NCBI GenBank assembly: GCA_963974345.1
Contig: CAXBBW010000010.1
Span: 1 to 64,000 of the forward strand
Direction of reading: 5' to 3'
DNA: 64,000 nucleotides
From: RHLJ01 sp963974345
Lineage (GTDB): Bacteria; Bacteroidota; Rhodothermia; Balneolales; Balneolaceae
This document shows positions 1 through 8,253 of the stretch, one piece after another. Numbering within the stretch: the stretch's first letter is position 1; the number at the start of each line of letters is the position of its first letter. Under the pieces are notes generated by a model that searched no databases, had not been told where the DNA came from, and saw only the letters and a program-made list of their open reading frames with translations. The translations under genes and the position numbers were made by a program.

Positions 1-58
1 AATGTTCAATGTTCAATGTTCAATGTTCAATGTTCAATGTTCAATGTTCAATGTTCAA
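1..58. repeat. perfect heptamer tandem repeat (AATGTTC)x8
   Basis: Eight perfect head-to-tail copies of AATGTTC fill the first 56 bases and stop two or three bases before the stop codon of the minus-strand glycosyltransferase. The tract begins at the window edge, so its true length is unknown. It lies immediately 3' of that gene and cannot affect its reading frame unless the stop codon is lost. Confidence 0.95.
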
Positions 59-1162
59 TTAAGTTGATATTTCTTCGTCATAGTTCCCAATCATCTCTCT
101 CCAATCATATTTTTTAACCAGTGATTGGTGATCAACTTGTCTTAGATTCATAAAGTGTTCGATGGCAGTTTCCAAGCGGAATTCTAACTCTCCTTCTTCA
201 TAAACATAATCGCGACGGATTTCTTCCGGAAAATGCTCTGGATAGGCTAATCGATTAGGAAGTATTGGAAAACAATTACAATACATTGCTTCTACCACAC
301 TCCCTCCAAAAAAATCCTGTTTTGATGTAACAGGTAAAATATCTGCTTTCCAAAGCCATTTTGCATATTCCTCAAAATTCTTGGCGTATCCCCAATGGAT
401 AATCTCATCTGATAGCTTCTCTTTTGCCTCTTCGAAACTTTTGGGAATCATTTCATTTCGTTCGCCTAAGACAACAAGTTTGAACTTTATTCCTTTTTGT
501 TTGAGCTTAAAAAGTGTTGAGAAGAAAGGCTTCGGCCGTTTATCATATTCCCATCTATGATTCCATAGAATAATTGGTTCCGATTCTTTCTCTTCCTCTG
601 AATCATGAAACTCATCGAATCGATTTAAATCTATTCCTAAATACAGTACTACACTTTTCTTCTTTACCAAATCAATATTCTCTTTTCCCTTTTTATCAGG
701 GAACTGATTTAGGAAAGCAGGAAGTGCTTCTAAAAATGAATCTCTGTGATACTCTGAGTTGAATAATATTCTATCCGCAGCCAATGCTGAGGTATAATTG
801 ATAAACCCGTAATGATTATTCCTCTTATTCTTTACATCTCTATCTTGTGGCGACCATGGATAGGTGATCTGATTTTCATGGAAATATATACTTACGGGAA
901 TACCTGAAGATTTCTTTCGAGTTAAAGCTAGAAAGGTTGTTAAATCTAGCATTGAGGTCGCTAGAATAAGATCTGGGGAATACGCCAACTCATTGAATTG
1001 TTTTGCAAGAGAAACTGCTCCTCCATGCATTCGCCATTTCCAATGTCTACCTGGTAGACTAAGAATTTCTATCTGGTGAGATGAATATTTCTGAAATCCC
1101 TCAGCCCATTGTTTATGGGAACCAGAAAAAAACGGTTCAAGAAGAAGGATTTTATAACTCAC
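59..1162 (-). CDS. DUF3524/GTDC1-type glycosyltransferase, tRNA-queuosine mannosyltransferase-like
   Basis: About 367 residues. The N-terminus carries LLEPFFSGSHKQWAEG and LPGRHWKWRMHGGA, the hallmark blocks of the DUF3524 family, whose animal member GTDC1/QTMAN mannosylates queuosine in tRNA-Asp. The C-terminal half is a GT-B Rossmann domain with WNHRWEYDKRP and the acidic donor-site stretch FFGGSVVEAMYCN. A TTG at 1174 is possible, but a GTG at 1162 gives a four-base GTGA overlap with the stop of the upstream acetyltransferase, so I prefer the GTG. The two genes are probably translationally coupled. Family membership is well supported; the tRNA substrate in bacteria is inference. Confidence 0.8.
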   Translation of the reverse strand: MSYKILLLEPFFSGSHKQWAEGFQKYSSHQIEILSLPGRHWKWRMHGGAVSLAKQFNELAYSPDLILATSMLDLTTFLALTRKKSSGIPVSIYFHENQITYPWSPQDRDVKNKRNNHYGFINYTSALAADRILFNSEYHRDSFLEALPAFLNQFPDKKGKENIDLVKKKSVVLYLGIDLNRFDEFHDSEEEKESEPIILWNHRWEYDKRPKPFFSTLFKLKQKGIKFKLVVLGERNEMIPKSFEEAKEKLSDEIIHWGYAKNFEEYAKWLWKADILPVTSKQDFFGGSVVEAMYCNCFPILPNRLAYPEHFPEEIRRDYVYEEGELEFRLETAIEHFMNLRQVDHQSLVKKYDWREMIGNYDEEIST

Positions 1163-1605
1163 TCTACTTCCCAATAATAAAAGTTATGATCTTCGTCTAA
1201 TGTCCAGCCTGTGGTTGGATAAAGCTGATTTCCAATATGATTGTCTTTAGCCGTTTCTAAAGTCATCCCAGCTGCACCCGTTTTTCTGCATAATTCTTTA
1301 GCTACTTCGATCAGTGCTTTTGAAAACCCTTTTCCCCGATATTTAGACTCAACAAATAAATCGTTCAACAGCCAAACCCGCTTTAATCTTGTGGATGAGA
1401 ATAATGGATATAATTGTGTGAATCCTGTAGTTATTCCTGCTACATCTCTGGAAATAAAAATGACCGATTCTTTGTTTTCAATCCGCGCTTTTAGAAATGC
1501 TTTACTTTCTTTCTTATCCGATTTCTTTTCATAAAACACCCGATATCCATCAAATAAATCATTGAGTACATCGAGGTCTTTTAAGGTAGCCTGGGTGATT
1601 TTCAT
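1159..1605 (-). CDS. GNAT family N-acetyltransferase
   Basis: A 148-residue single-domain acetyltransferase. The core reads WLLNDLFVESKYRGKGFSKA, where RGKGFSKAL is the acetyl-CoA pyrophosphate-binding loop (R/Q-x-x-G-x-G/A) of motif A. It is followed by GAAGMTLETAKDN and the C-terminal NQLYPTTGW strand typical of small GNATs. The length is normal. The substrate cannot be read from the sequence. It lies three bases downstream of the membrane-protein gene starting at 2714 and overlaps the next gene by four bases, so the three genes likely form one minus-strand operon. Confidence 0.88.
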   Translation of the reverse strand: MKITQATLKDLDVLNDLFDGYRVFYEKKSDKKESKAFLKARIENKESVIFISRDVAGITTGFTQLYPLFSSTRLKRVWLLNDLFVESKYRGKGFSKALIEVAKELCRKTGAAGMTLETAKDNHIGNQLYPTTGWTLDEDHNFYYWEVE

Positions 1606-1607
1606 TG

Positions 1608-2714
1608 TTATATTTTTAAAAACTCTATAGCCTGAGTATATCCGCCCAAAGCTTCAAAAACTTCATCTTGAGCTTGTTCAGATTTCCAGCCTCTTTTTGA
1701 TAGTTCATTTCTTATTTCAGCTTCAGACTTATTTTTAACGATTAAATATTCAACAAATTCAAATACCTCATCTGGAATTCTTTTTACTTGAAGAAGGGAA
1801 ATATAACTTACTATTCGCAGCCAAAAAACTATGCTGATCGTAATTATAACTATTAGAATAGTAGCTAGATTTAACACTAAAGGAATTAAATCCTGCTGAG
1901 TAAAAAATGGTTCGTAATAGTTGATTACAAAGATTAAAAAGTCAACAGGACCAACCCAAGGAAATTTTAAAAACATATAAAATATAATCTCCGTACTTAA
2001 GAAAAAGAGTATTAGTGATACTAGAGACAACCATGTTATTTTTTTTATTTCTGTAAAATTTCCTAATCGACATAATCTGGTCAAAATGAACCAAAAAATA
2101 ATGGCTGATACAGCCTCCGAGATTAAAGGAATATTAAGTAGTATAAATACATTATTTCCTTCAATAACTCTGTAATCAATAAATCCAGCAAAGATTCCGA
2201 GCAGAACTATAGTAGTAAAAGATCCAATAATAGGTACTAATACTCTTTTTTTCTTACCAAGAGGCTTAGGTAAGTCTTCTGGAATTTCATAGTCATCCCA
2301 ATTGTATTCCTTCTCGAATTCAACCTCAATTTCTTCTTTCTCTTCTTTTGAAAGTTTCTCTAATTCTTCATGAAATACTTTTATAAATAACTTTACACGT
2401 ACCGAGTTTTTCCCATTATCCCATCTTTGATCTAAAGCTGATTCACTGAATATTCTAATTTTGGAGTATTCTAAATAAGTAACGCTAATTTTTCCTTGTA
2501 TCCCCCAATTCTCTTTCGAACGGGCATGTATCGTGTCATTTTCCTTTAATGCAATTTCCCATTCTAATAAATCAATCACTCTTTCTGCTAAAGGAAAAAA
2601 CAAATGTTTTTTAATGGGCTGCTCAATAAATTCTTCAAAGCTCGGATTATTCAAAAAACCGAACCTATGTTCCTTCTTTATCGATTTCAGATATTGTTTA
2701 TAATTATCCATCAT
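1608..2714 (-). CDS. hypothetical membrane protein, four predicted transmembrane helices
   Basis: 368 residues, family not recognised. Residues 1-150 are hydrophilic and soluble, ending in a Glu/Lys-rich stretch (LEKLSKEEKEEIEVEFEKEY). Hydrophobic segments follow at about 157-178, 188-212, 228-252 and 280-310. The last 45 residues (IVKNKSEAEIRNELSKRGWK onward) resemble a small UBA-like three-helix module often attached to membrane proteins. Two adjacent ATG codons (2714, 2711) could start it. It is the first gene of the putative operon with the GNAT and the glycosyltransferase. No function is assigned. Confidence 0.6.
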   Translation of the reverse strand: MMDNYKQYLKSIKKEHRFGFLNNPSFEEFIEQPIKKHLFFPLAERVIDLLEWEIALKENDTIHARSKENWGIQGKISVTYLEYSKIRIFSESALDQRWDNGKNSVRVKLFIKVFHEELEKLSKEEKEEIEVEFEKEYNWDDYEIPEDLPKPLGKKKRVLVPIIGSFTTIVLLGIFAGFIDYRVIEGNNVFILLNIPLISEAVSAIIFWFILTRLCRLGNFTEIKKITWLSLVSLILFFLSTEIIFYMFLKFPWVGPVDFLIFVINYYEPFFTQQDLIPLVLNLATILIVIITISIVFWLRIVSYISLLQVKRIPDEVFEFVEYLIVKNKSEAEIRNELSKRGWKSEQAQDEVFEALGGYTQAIEFLKI

Positions 2715-2721
2715 CGCTAAT

Positions 2722-2791
2722 ATTCTTCATTGATCATTCCTTGTTGGATATTGAATATTGCCTTTATTCCCTATTCCTAATTGAACCATTC
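2722..2791. repeat. degenerate heptad-periodic intergenic sequence
   Basis: The whole gap between two minus-strand genes can be written as imperfect 7-mers of the type ATTxxxx (ATTCTTC, ATTGATC, ATTCCTT, GTTGGAT, ATTGAAT, then CTATTCC, TAATTGA). It resembles a decayed version of the perfect heptamer array at the start of the window. Confidence 0.45.
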
Positions 2792-4348
2792 CTAATTCTT
2801 AATTGCGGCTACTGCCGCAGCAACTTTCTCCCCATCAATAGCAGCCGAAATAATTCCACCTGCATAACCCGCGCCTTCGCCACAGGGAAATAAGCCTTTT
2901 ATTCGAATATGTTCCAGTGTTCTATAATCTCGTGGAATTCGAACGGGTGATGAAGTTCTGGTTTCTGGGGCGTGAACTACAGCTTCGTTCGTCATATACC
3001 CTTTCATGGATTTTCCAAAAGCTTTGAATCCCTCTTTCAATGTTTTATGAATGAAATCTGGAAGTACATTTCCTAATTCTACGGAAGTGATTCCTGGTGA
3101 ATACGAAGTATCTGGCAAATTAGCAGAAACTTTTCCATGTACAAAATCTTCTAATCTCTGCGCCGGAGCGGTTTGAGTTTTTCCGCCTACTTCCCAAGCT
3201 TTTTGTTCAATCGTTTTTTGGAATTCCATCGCTGCCAATGGACCAAATTTAGAGTAAGGCTTGAAATCTTCTTCCCGAAGTTCTACTACAATTCCTGAAT
3301 TAGCTGTTGAACGAGCTCTTCGCGATGAAGACCATCCGTTTGTCACAATCTCGCCCGGACTTGTGGCACAAGGCGCGATCACACCTCCAGGACACATACA
3401 AAAAGAATACACTCCCCTTCCACCGATTTGCTTTACAATGCTGTAAGGTGAAGGAGGCAGATACTCACCTCTATCCTCACAATTATATTGAATTTGATCA
3501 ATCAAATTTTGGGAATGCTCAACACGAACCCCCATTGCCAACGGTTTGAGTTCAATCTCGATTCCCTTTTGATGAAGAAGTTCAAAAATGTCTCTGGCAG
3601 AATGCCCCGTCGCTAGAATTACATTCTTGGCTTTGAACGATTCTCCAGCTTGAGTTTTCACTCCTTGAATAGAGTTTCCTTCCAATATAAAATCGGTAAC
3701 GCGGGTATTAAAGTGGATTTCACCTCCATGTTCTAAGATGCATTCACGCATTCGTTCGATAATCTTCGGAAGTTTATTCGTACCAATATGTGGATGAGCT
3801 TCCACCATAATTTCTTTAACGGCTCCAAATCCAACCAAAAGCTCTAGAATTCGGTGTACATCTCCCCTCTTTTTTGAACGAGTATATAACTTGCCATCTG
3901 AGTAGGTTCCAGCTCCACCTTCCCCAAAACAGTAATTGGAATCTTCGTTTACAATGTGATCTACATTAATTCCTTTGAGGTCTTTGATTCTTGCTTTTAC
4001 GTCTTTTCCTCGTTCAAGCACAACTGGTTTTTTACCTGCTTCTATTAAACGAAGTGCTGCAAATAATCCAGCAGGACCAAGTCCAACAATTAGTACTTCC
4101 TCTGCATTAGAAACGTCAGGATAATCGGGAAGTCGAATCTGAGCCTCTTCAAAATCTTCGTTCACATATACTTGAACGTTAAGATTTATAATCACCTGTT
4201 TTTGGCGGGCATCAATAGAACGCTTTATTATTTCTATGTGCTTTATCTCGTCTTGAGGGATTCCTTCTTTTTTCGAAATAAATTGATGAAGCTGTTCAGG
4301 TTGACCGGCTATCTCCGGTAAAACTCTGAGTTGTAGTTCTTTTTGCAT
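2792..4348 (-). CDS. NAD(P)/FAD-dependent dehydrogenase, COG2509 type
   Basis: 518 residues. The dinucleotide-binding motif VGLGPAGLFAALRLIEAGKK lies at about residues 87-108 and ends in VLERG, the acidic FAD ribose contact. A second GG-type motif and ATGHSARDIFELLHQKGI follow, and the C-terminus has GLFPCGEGAGYAGGI, the FAD-closing motif of this family. The N-terminal 75 residues form the small ferredoxin-like domain usual in this group. Length and domain order match the uncharacterised FAD-dependent dehydrogenases (COG2509). The substrate is unknown. It is monocistronic between unrelated genes. Confidence 0.85.
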   Translation of the reverse strand: MQKELQLRVLPEIAGQPEQLHQFISKKEGIPQDEIKHIEIIKRSIDARQKQVIINLNVQVYVNEDFEEAQIRLPDYPDVSNAEEVLIVGLGPAGLFAALRLIEAGKKPVVLERGKDVKARIKDLKGINVDHIVNEDSNYCFGEGGAGTYSDGKLYTRSKKRGDVHRILELLVGFGAVKEIMVEAHPHIGTNKLPKIIERMRECILEHGGEIHFNTRVTDFILEGNSIQGVKTQAGESFKAKNVILATGHSARDIFELLHQKGIEIELKPLAMGVRVEHSQNLIDQIQYNCEDRGEYLPPSPYSIVKQIGGRGVYSFCMCPGGVIAPCATSPGEIVTNGWSSSRRARSTANSGIVVELREEDFKPYSKFGPLAAMEFQKTIEQKAWEVGGKTQTAPAQRLEDFVHGKVSANLPDTSYSPGITSVELGNVLPDFIHKTLKEGFKAFGKSMKGYMTNEAVVHAPETRTSSPVRIPRDYRTLEHIRIKGLFPCGEGAGYAGGIISAAIDGEKVAAAVAAIKN

Positions 4349-4413
4349 TCTTAAATTTAATATGTTTTTAGCTCATTTCTAGTTATTTATAAATTGATAG
4401 AAATCATTATAAA

Positions 4414-5115
4414 ATGAACGTCAATACAACTAAAAAGCTCTTACTCCTTTCTGTTCTTATCTTCGTTTCTCAAAAAATAATGGCTACCGATTGCTCAATT
4501 TCAATGAAATTCGAAGATGCAATACGAGAATCGGAAGAGATTTTTATGGGTAGATTAATAAAGATCAAAGATGTTAGATATTTAGATAATAAAAGTGGGC
4601 CACCTTCGGTTTTGGAGTCTGGTTGGTACGATTATGAACTAATATTTGAAGTAGTAAAGAAATGGAAAGGGGGGAAATATAACAGAGTAAGTGTATTCAT
4701 TGATGCATTATGCCCGCCTTATTTTTTAGAAAATAGTCAAGAGCCTAATTGGTTTTGGTTAGGATTCGGTTCAAATAAAGAAGAATTTTTTAACTACCAA
4801 TACATCATCTACGCTACACATGATGCTAGTAGGGTACAAGAATTAGTTTACAGATCTACAAATAGGAATTACAAGAATTTTGACATACCTGGTTATAGAA
4901 TTGTATCTGGATCATCCTTTAGAACTTTAGGAACAAAGAATCTAGAGTCTGATTCTTTGTTTATCTCGGAAATAGAAAAGCTTGATAGTACTTTTACAAA
5001 TACAATAACCCTTGTTCCATACTATTTTAGTTTAAAGAATTTTTTAATAATCTCTTTTTTAGGGGGTTTGATACTTTATTTGAGAAACAAATTTTATAAT
5101 TATAAACCAGATTAA
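4414..5115 (+). CDS. exported hypothetical protein with C-terminal membrane anchor (possible TIMP/netrin-like fold)
   Basis: 233 residues with a signal peptide (hydrophobic 8-22, cleavage near IMATDCSI), a soluble domain and one C-terminal transmembrane helix (about 203-222) followed by a short basic tail. The mature N-terminus starts with a Cys and contains an A-x-x-x-S-x-x-I-F-M-G-R pattern, then a second Cys in FIDALCPPYF. That layout recalls bacterial TIMP/netrin-like beta-barrel domains, but similarity is faint and I treat it as a suggestion only. Its neighbours on both sides are on the opposite strand, so it is transcribed alone. Confidence 0.6.
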   Translation: MNVNTTKKLLLLSVLIFVSQKIMATDCSISMKFEDAIRESEEIFMGRLIKIKDVRYLDNKSGPPSVLESGWYDYELIFEVVKKWKGGKYNRVSVFIDALCPPYFLENSQEPNWFWLGFGSNKEEFFNYQYIIYATHDASRVQELVYRSTNRNYKNFDIPGYRIVSGSSFRTLGTKNLESDSLFISEIEKLDSTFTNTITLVPYYFSLKNFLIISFLGGLILYLRNKFYNYKPD

Positions 5116-5129
5116 GAATAAAAGGTCTT

Positions 5130-6497
5130 TTACTGAATCCAGAAAGGTATTTCTTCTTCGTAGAATAGTAATCTTCCTAAGGAATCTCTTTCAGCATCTA
5201 CTTCATCTAGTTTTGGGCGATATACTCCCAATTCATATCGCCCAGTATTCATTGTATCCGAAAGCATAAACATACTTCTAAAGCCTGCCTGACCAGTTCT
5301 ATTATGATCATAAAAAAGAAAATCAGATTCCAGTGTATCCTTCTGGTTAATTGTTATCGTAAAAAACTCGTTTGCACATTCAATGTTTTGCTGATTGGTC
5401 ACTTTACGCTTTTCGTACCTATTTAAAGAATCAGATAAAGTTGCCTCCTCACAATATTTACCCAATTTTCGGTCTAGCATTTTATTGTAAGGTATAAACA
5501 AGGAAAAATACTCTCCCTTCTTTAAGTAAGGAGAACTAATTGATGCTTTTTCGAAAAACTTCCCATCAAATTCAGAATCATAATTCTCAGGAATAATTGT
5601 GGAGGCAATAGATCGGCTAGAATAAAAATCGCGAGCTTGAATAAGGTTCACATTCATCAAATCAAAAATGGAACCCATAAAAATTGCCATGAATACTGAA
5701 AAGAAAATTATTCCATATAACTGGTTTTTCTTTTTCGGTAGATTCGACATAAAACTCAACATTAAAAACTGAATAGGTTTATAAATAAACGGATAGAATA
5801 TCATGCTTGCATACCAGCTTAGATTAAAATGGTATCTGGCAAACTTCTCTTGTTCCCTATATTTTTTCATGTTTAAAACCAGAGACAAGACGGATACACC
5901 TAATAAAATTACACCGGTAATAATCAAAATTATGTTGGAATAAAGATCGAATACTTCTTCTGAAACCACCAACTTTACCCCATTCATCAATAGAAAAAAT
6001 ACCGAGTATAAAAGACCAATCCCAAACATATACAGTACAAAAAGGAAAGCAATCGAAAATATAACACTAGCAAGCCGATCAGTAGCAAGCAAAAACGAGT
6101 CCTGTGTTCCGAGTCTATTTTTCATTTCCGATCTATACAACTCGCTATACTCTAGCTTTTCGTATTGAATGCCCTCACTAAAAACCGACCTTAATCCCAT
6201 TAAGCCCACCCAGAAAGCACGTACAATAAAGTGAAAAATAAAAGCAAAGCTAAGCACTTTCAGGGCTGTAAGTATAACTCCAACCACCAACATTGGCATC
6301 AACTCATCAATAAAACCTGTATCTAGTTGAAGGTTATATCGGTAGAACTGATAAAAATCGCGAATATAATCAGGAATCTGAATGGTAGCATAAATCGCCA
6401 AACCTGAAATCAATAATTCCGGCTCCCAACTTTGTTCTGCTACTCGTTGCAACCAATTTTTGTTATGCCCTGATTCTTCAGTAACGTGTTCTTTCAC
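5130..6497 (-). CDS. hypothetical multipass membrane protein
   Basis: 455 residues starting at GTG; no ATG is available near the conserved-looking N-terminus. About six hydrophobic segments are visible (roughly 28-44, 68-92, 143-175, 188-210, 228-250 and 258-278), followed by a soluble C-terminal domain of about 170 residues with two Cys (KYCEEATL and NIECANEFF) that could form a disulfide outside the membrane. The family is not recognised and no catalytic motif is visible. It ends 15 bases from the convergent upstream gene. Confidence 0.6.
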   Translation of the reverse strand: MKEHVTEESGHNKNWLQRVAEQSWEPELLISGLAIYATIQIPDYIRDFYQFYRYNLQLDTGFIDELMPMLVVGVILTALKVLSFAFIFHFIVRAFWVGLMGLRSVFSEGIQYEKLEYSELYRSEMKNRLGTQDSFLLATDRLASVIFSIAFLFVLYMFGIGLLYSVFFLLMNGVKLVVSEEVFDLYSNIILIITGVILLGVSVLSLVLNMKKYREQEKFARYHFNLSWYASMIFYPFIYKPIQFLMLSFMSNLPKKKNQLYGIIFFSVFMAIFMGSIFDLMNVNLIQARDFYSSRSIASTIIPENYDSEFDGKFFEKASISSPYLKKGEYFSLFIPYNKMLDRKLGKYCEEATLSDSLNRYEKRKVTNQQNIECANEFFTITINQKDTLESDFLFYDHNRTGQAGFRSMFMLSDTMNTGRYELGVYRPKLDEVDAERDSLGRLLFYEEEIPFWIQ

Positions 6498-6634
6498 TCT
6501 ACGCTGTACTTTGTGAATAATTTTGATTGAAAGTGCATGAAACCAATTTAAAAGGCAACCATTGAAAAAACTGATTTTTGATTGAATGATGTAGCATATT
6601 TCGTGGTTTTAGTACTGACAAAAAAACTAACAAA

Positions 6635-7390
6635 ATGATTATGAAACGCTCTTTATTTACACTTTTACTTTTTTCTTTATTCTCTTTTCCAACAATTGCT
6701 CAACTTTCTAACGCTCCTGATACGTTCGAAACTGATATGGGCGAATTAATGGTATTTCCAATCAATCATGGATCGGTTGCTTTTACAATTGACGGAAAAA
6801 CCATTTTTGTTGATCCTTTTGGTGGAGCTGAATTGTTTGCAGATTTTGGAGCGCCAGATATAATTTTCATTACCGATATACATGGTGATCACCATAACCC
6901 TGAAACTCTTGCAGGACTTGATACCGAGAGCACAACTTTTGTAGTTCCTCAGGCTGTTGCTGATGTAATGGATGAAGATTACAAAACGAATATGGTTGTT
7001 ATTGCCAATGAAGAAACTAAAAAGGTTCTCGGAATGGATGTTATAGGCGTTGCCATGTATAATCTTCCTGATGATGAATCTTCTCGCCATAAAAAGGGTC
7101 GTGGAAATGGATATGTAATCAATTTTGGTGGAAAGCATGTCTATCTGTCAGGTGATACAGAAGATGTTCCAGAAATGAGAAATCTTGAAAATATCGATAT
7201 CGCTTTTGTATGCATGAATTTACCATATACCATGGATGTTTTTCAGGCAGCAAGTGCTGTAGTTGAATTCAAGCCAGTTGTAATGTATCCATATCACCAC
7301 CGCGGACAGGATATCGAGAAGTTTAAAGCTATTGTTGATTTAGCTGATATTGATACTGAAATCAGATTGAAAGATTGGTACAGTAACTAA
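6635..7390 (+). CDS. exported MBL-fold metallohydrolase
   Basis: 251 residues with a signal peptide ending near TIAQ (residues 1-23), so probably periplasmic. The metallo-beta-lactamase fold is shown by the NHGSVAFTIDGKTIFVDPFG opening, the metal motif DIHGDHHNPE (HxDHH, residues 83-87), the LSGDTEDVPEM aspartate motif and a late MYPYHHRGQD histidine. This pattern matches the UlaG-like/UPF0173 branch of the superfamily. Substrate not predictable. ATG at 6635 or 6641 are both possible. It is followed by a long gene-free region. Confidence 0.82.
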   Translation: MIMKRSLFTLLLFSLFSFPTIAQLSNAPDTFETDMGELMVFPINHGSVAFTIDGKTIFVDPFGGAELFADFGAPDIIFITDIHGDHHNPETLAGLDTESTTFVVPQAVADVMDEDYKTNMVVIANEETKKVLGMDVIGVAMYNLPDDESSRHKKGRGNGYVINFGGKHVYLSGDTEDVPEMRNLENIDIAFVCMNLPYTMDVFQAASAVVEFKPVVMYPYHHRGQDIEKFKAIVDLADIDTEIRLKDWYSN

Positions 7391-7414
7391 TCTTACTCGT
7401 TAAAAAATTTCTTA

Positions 7415-8095
7415 GTCATTCTGAGGATACCTCCGAAGGATCTAGGGAGGTATTAGGCAAAATCCTTCGCTTTCACTCAGGATAATTTTTATTAACGTCA
7501 TCCTATTATAAGTTATTAATTCGATTACAGATATATAAAATATTTTAAAGGCAACGGGCGTTGTTCAGTATCTAGATTCCCACCTTCGTGGGAATGACTA
7601 ACTTTAGGGTAAATTAATTTTTTAACCTTGCCACAACTTTCTTAATAACACATAAGTCATCTCTGCGAAGGCAGAGATCTAGAGTTTGATATAAGGAACT
7701 GACATTATAAACGATTTAGATTATCGTACTCTTGGAAGTGACTAACTTACCCTTGCTCCAATGCTCAGCGTTGGAGCAGCAAAATACTTCTCCCAAGTAT
7801 CGGGATCAGAACGACTATTCTTGACGTCATCCTGAACTCGTTTCAAGATCTGCGATGATTTGAGCGTTGATCTATATTTTTTACTTCAACAAAGTATCAC
7901 TCCCTACAGATGCTGAACTGAATTCAGCATGACAACCTATTTATTCTTGTTGCTTTAATTGAGTCCTTTGAACTTATAATGATGAGGTACATGCCAGAGG
8001 TGGAATGAGTCTTTCTATCTTTTGTCTTCCTGAGCGAAAGCGAAGGATCTAAACGGATATTCTGTAAGATCCTTCGGAGGTATCTTCAGGATGAC
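7415..8095. repeat. nest of REP-like hairpin elements with shared GTCAT/ATCTAGA borders
   Basis: The 863 bases between the MBL gene and the cytochrome gene hold no gene. They contain at least seven short palindromic elements. Plus orientation: 7415-7443, 7656-7683, 7826-7851 and 8024-8050. Minus orientation: 7571-7598, 7907-7933 and 8067-8095. Each starts GTCAT (GTCTT once) and ends ATCT or ATCTAGA, with a different stem in between. Examples are ATTCCCAC/GTGGGAAT at 7576-7595 and ATCTCTGC/GCAGAGAT at 7659-7678. Element 8067-8095 is the reverse complement of 7415-7443 at 27 of 29 positions. A separate hairpin TGCTCCAA/TTGGAGCA lies at 7756-7780. Confidence 0.85.
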
Positions 8096-8253
8096 TTTTT
8101 TGGGGACTATGCTACTCCGATGAAGTAAACAAAACGTTATAAAAGCTCTTAGAAAACCACAAACTCTTATCCCCTAGATATTTACCTCTGAATTATACAA
8201 ATTAACCCGAAATCGGAGCTAAAAAAAGTTGCTCCTTCACAAAATTTCGGGTT

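Noticed and set aside
1..58. CRISPR-like repeat array
   Set aside because: The unit is seven bases with no spacers; it is a simple tandem repeat.
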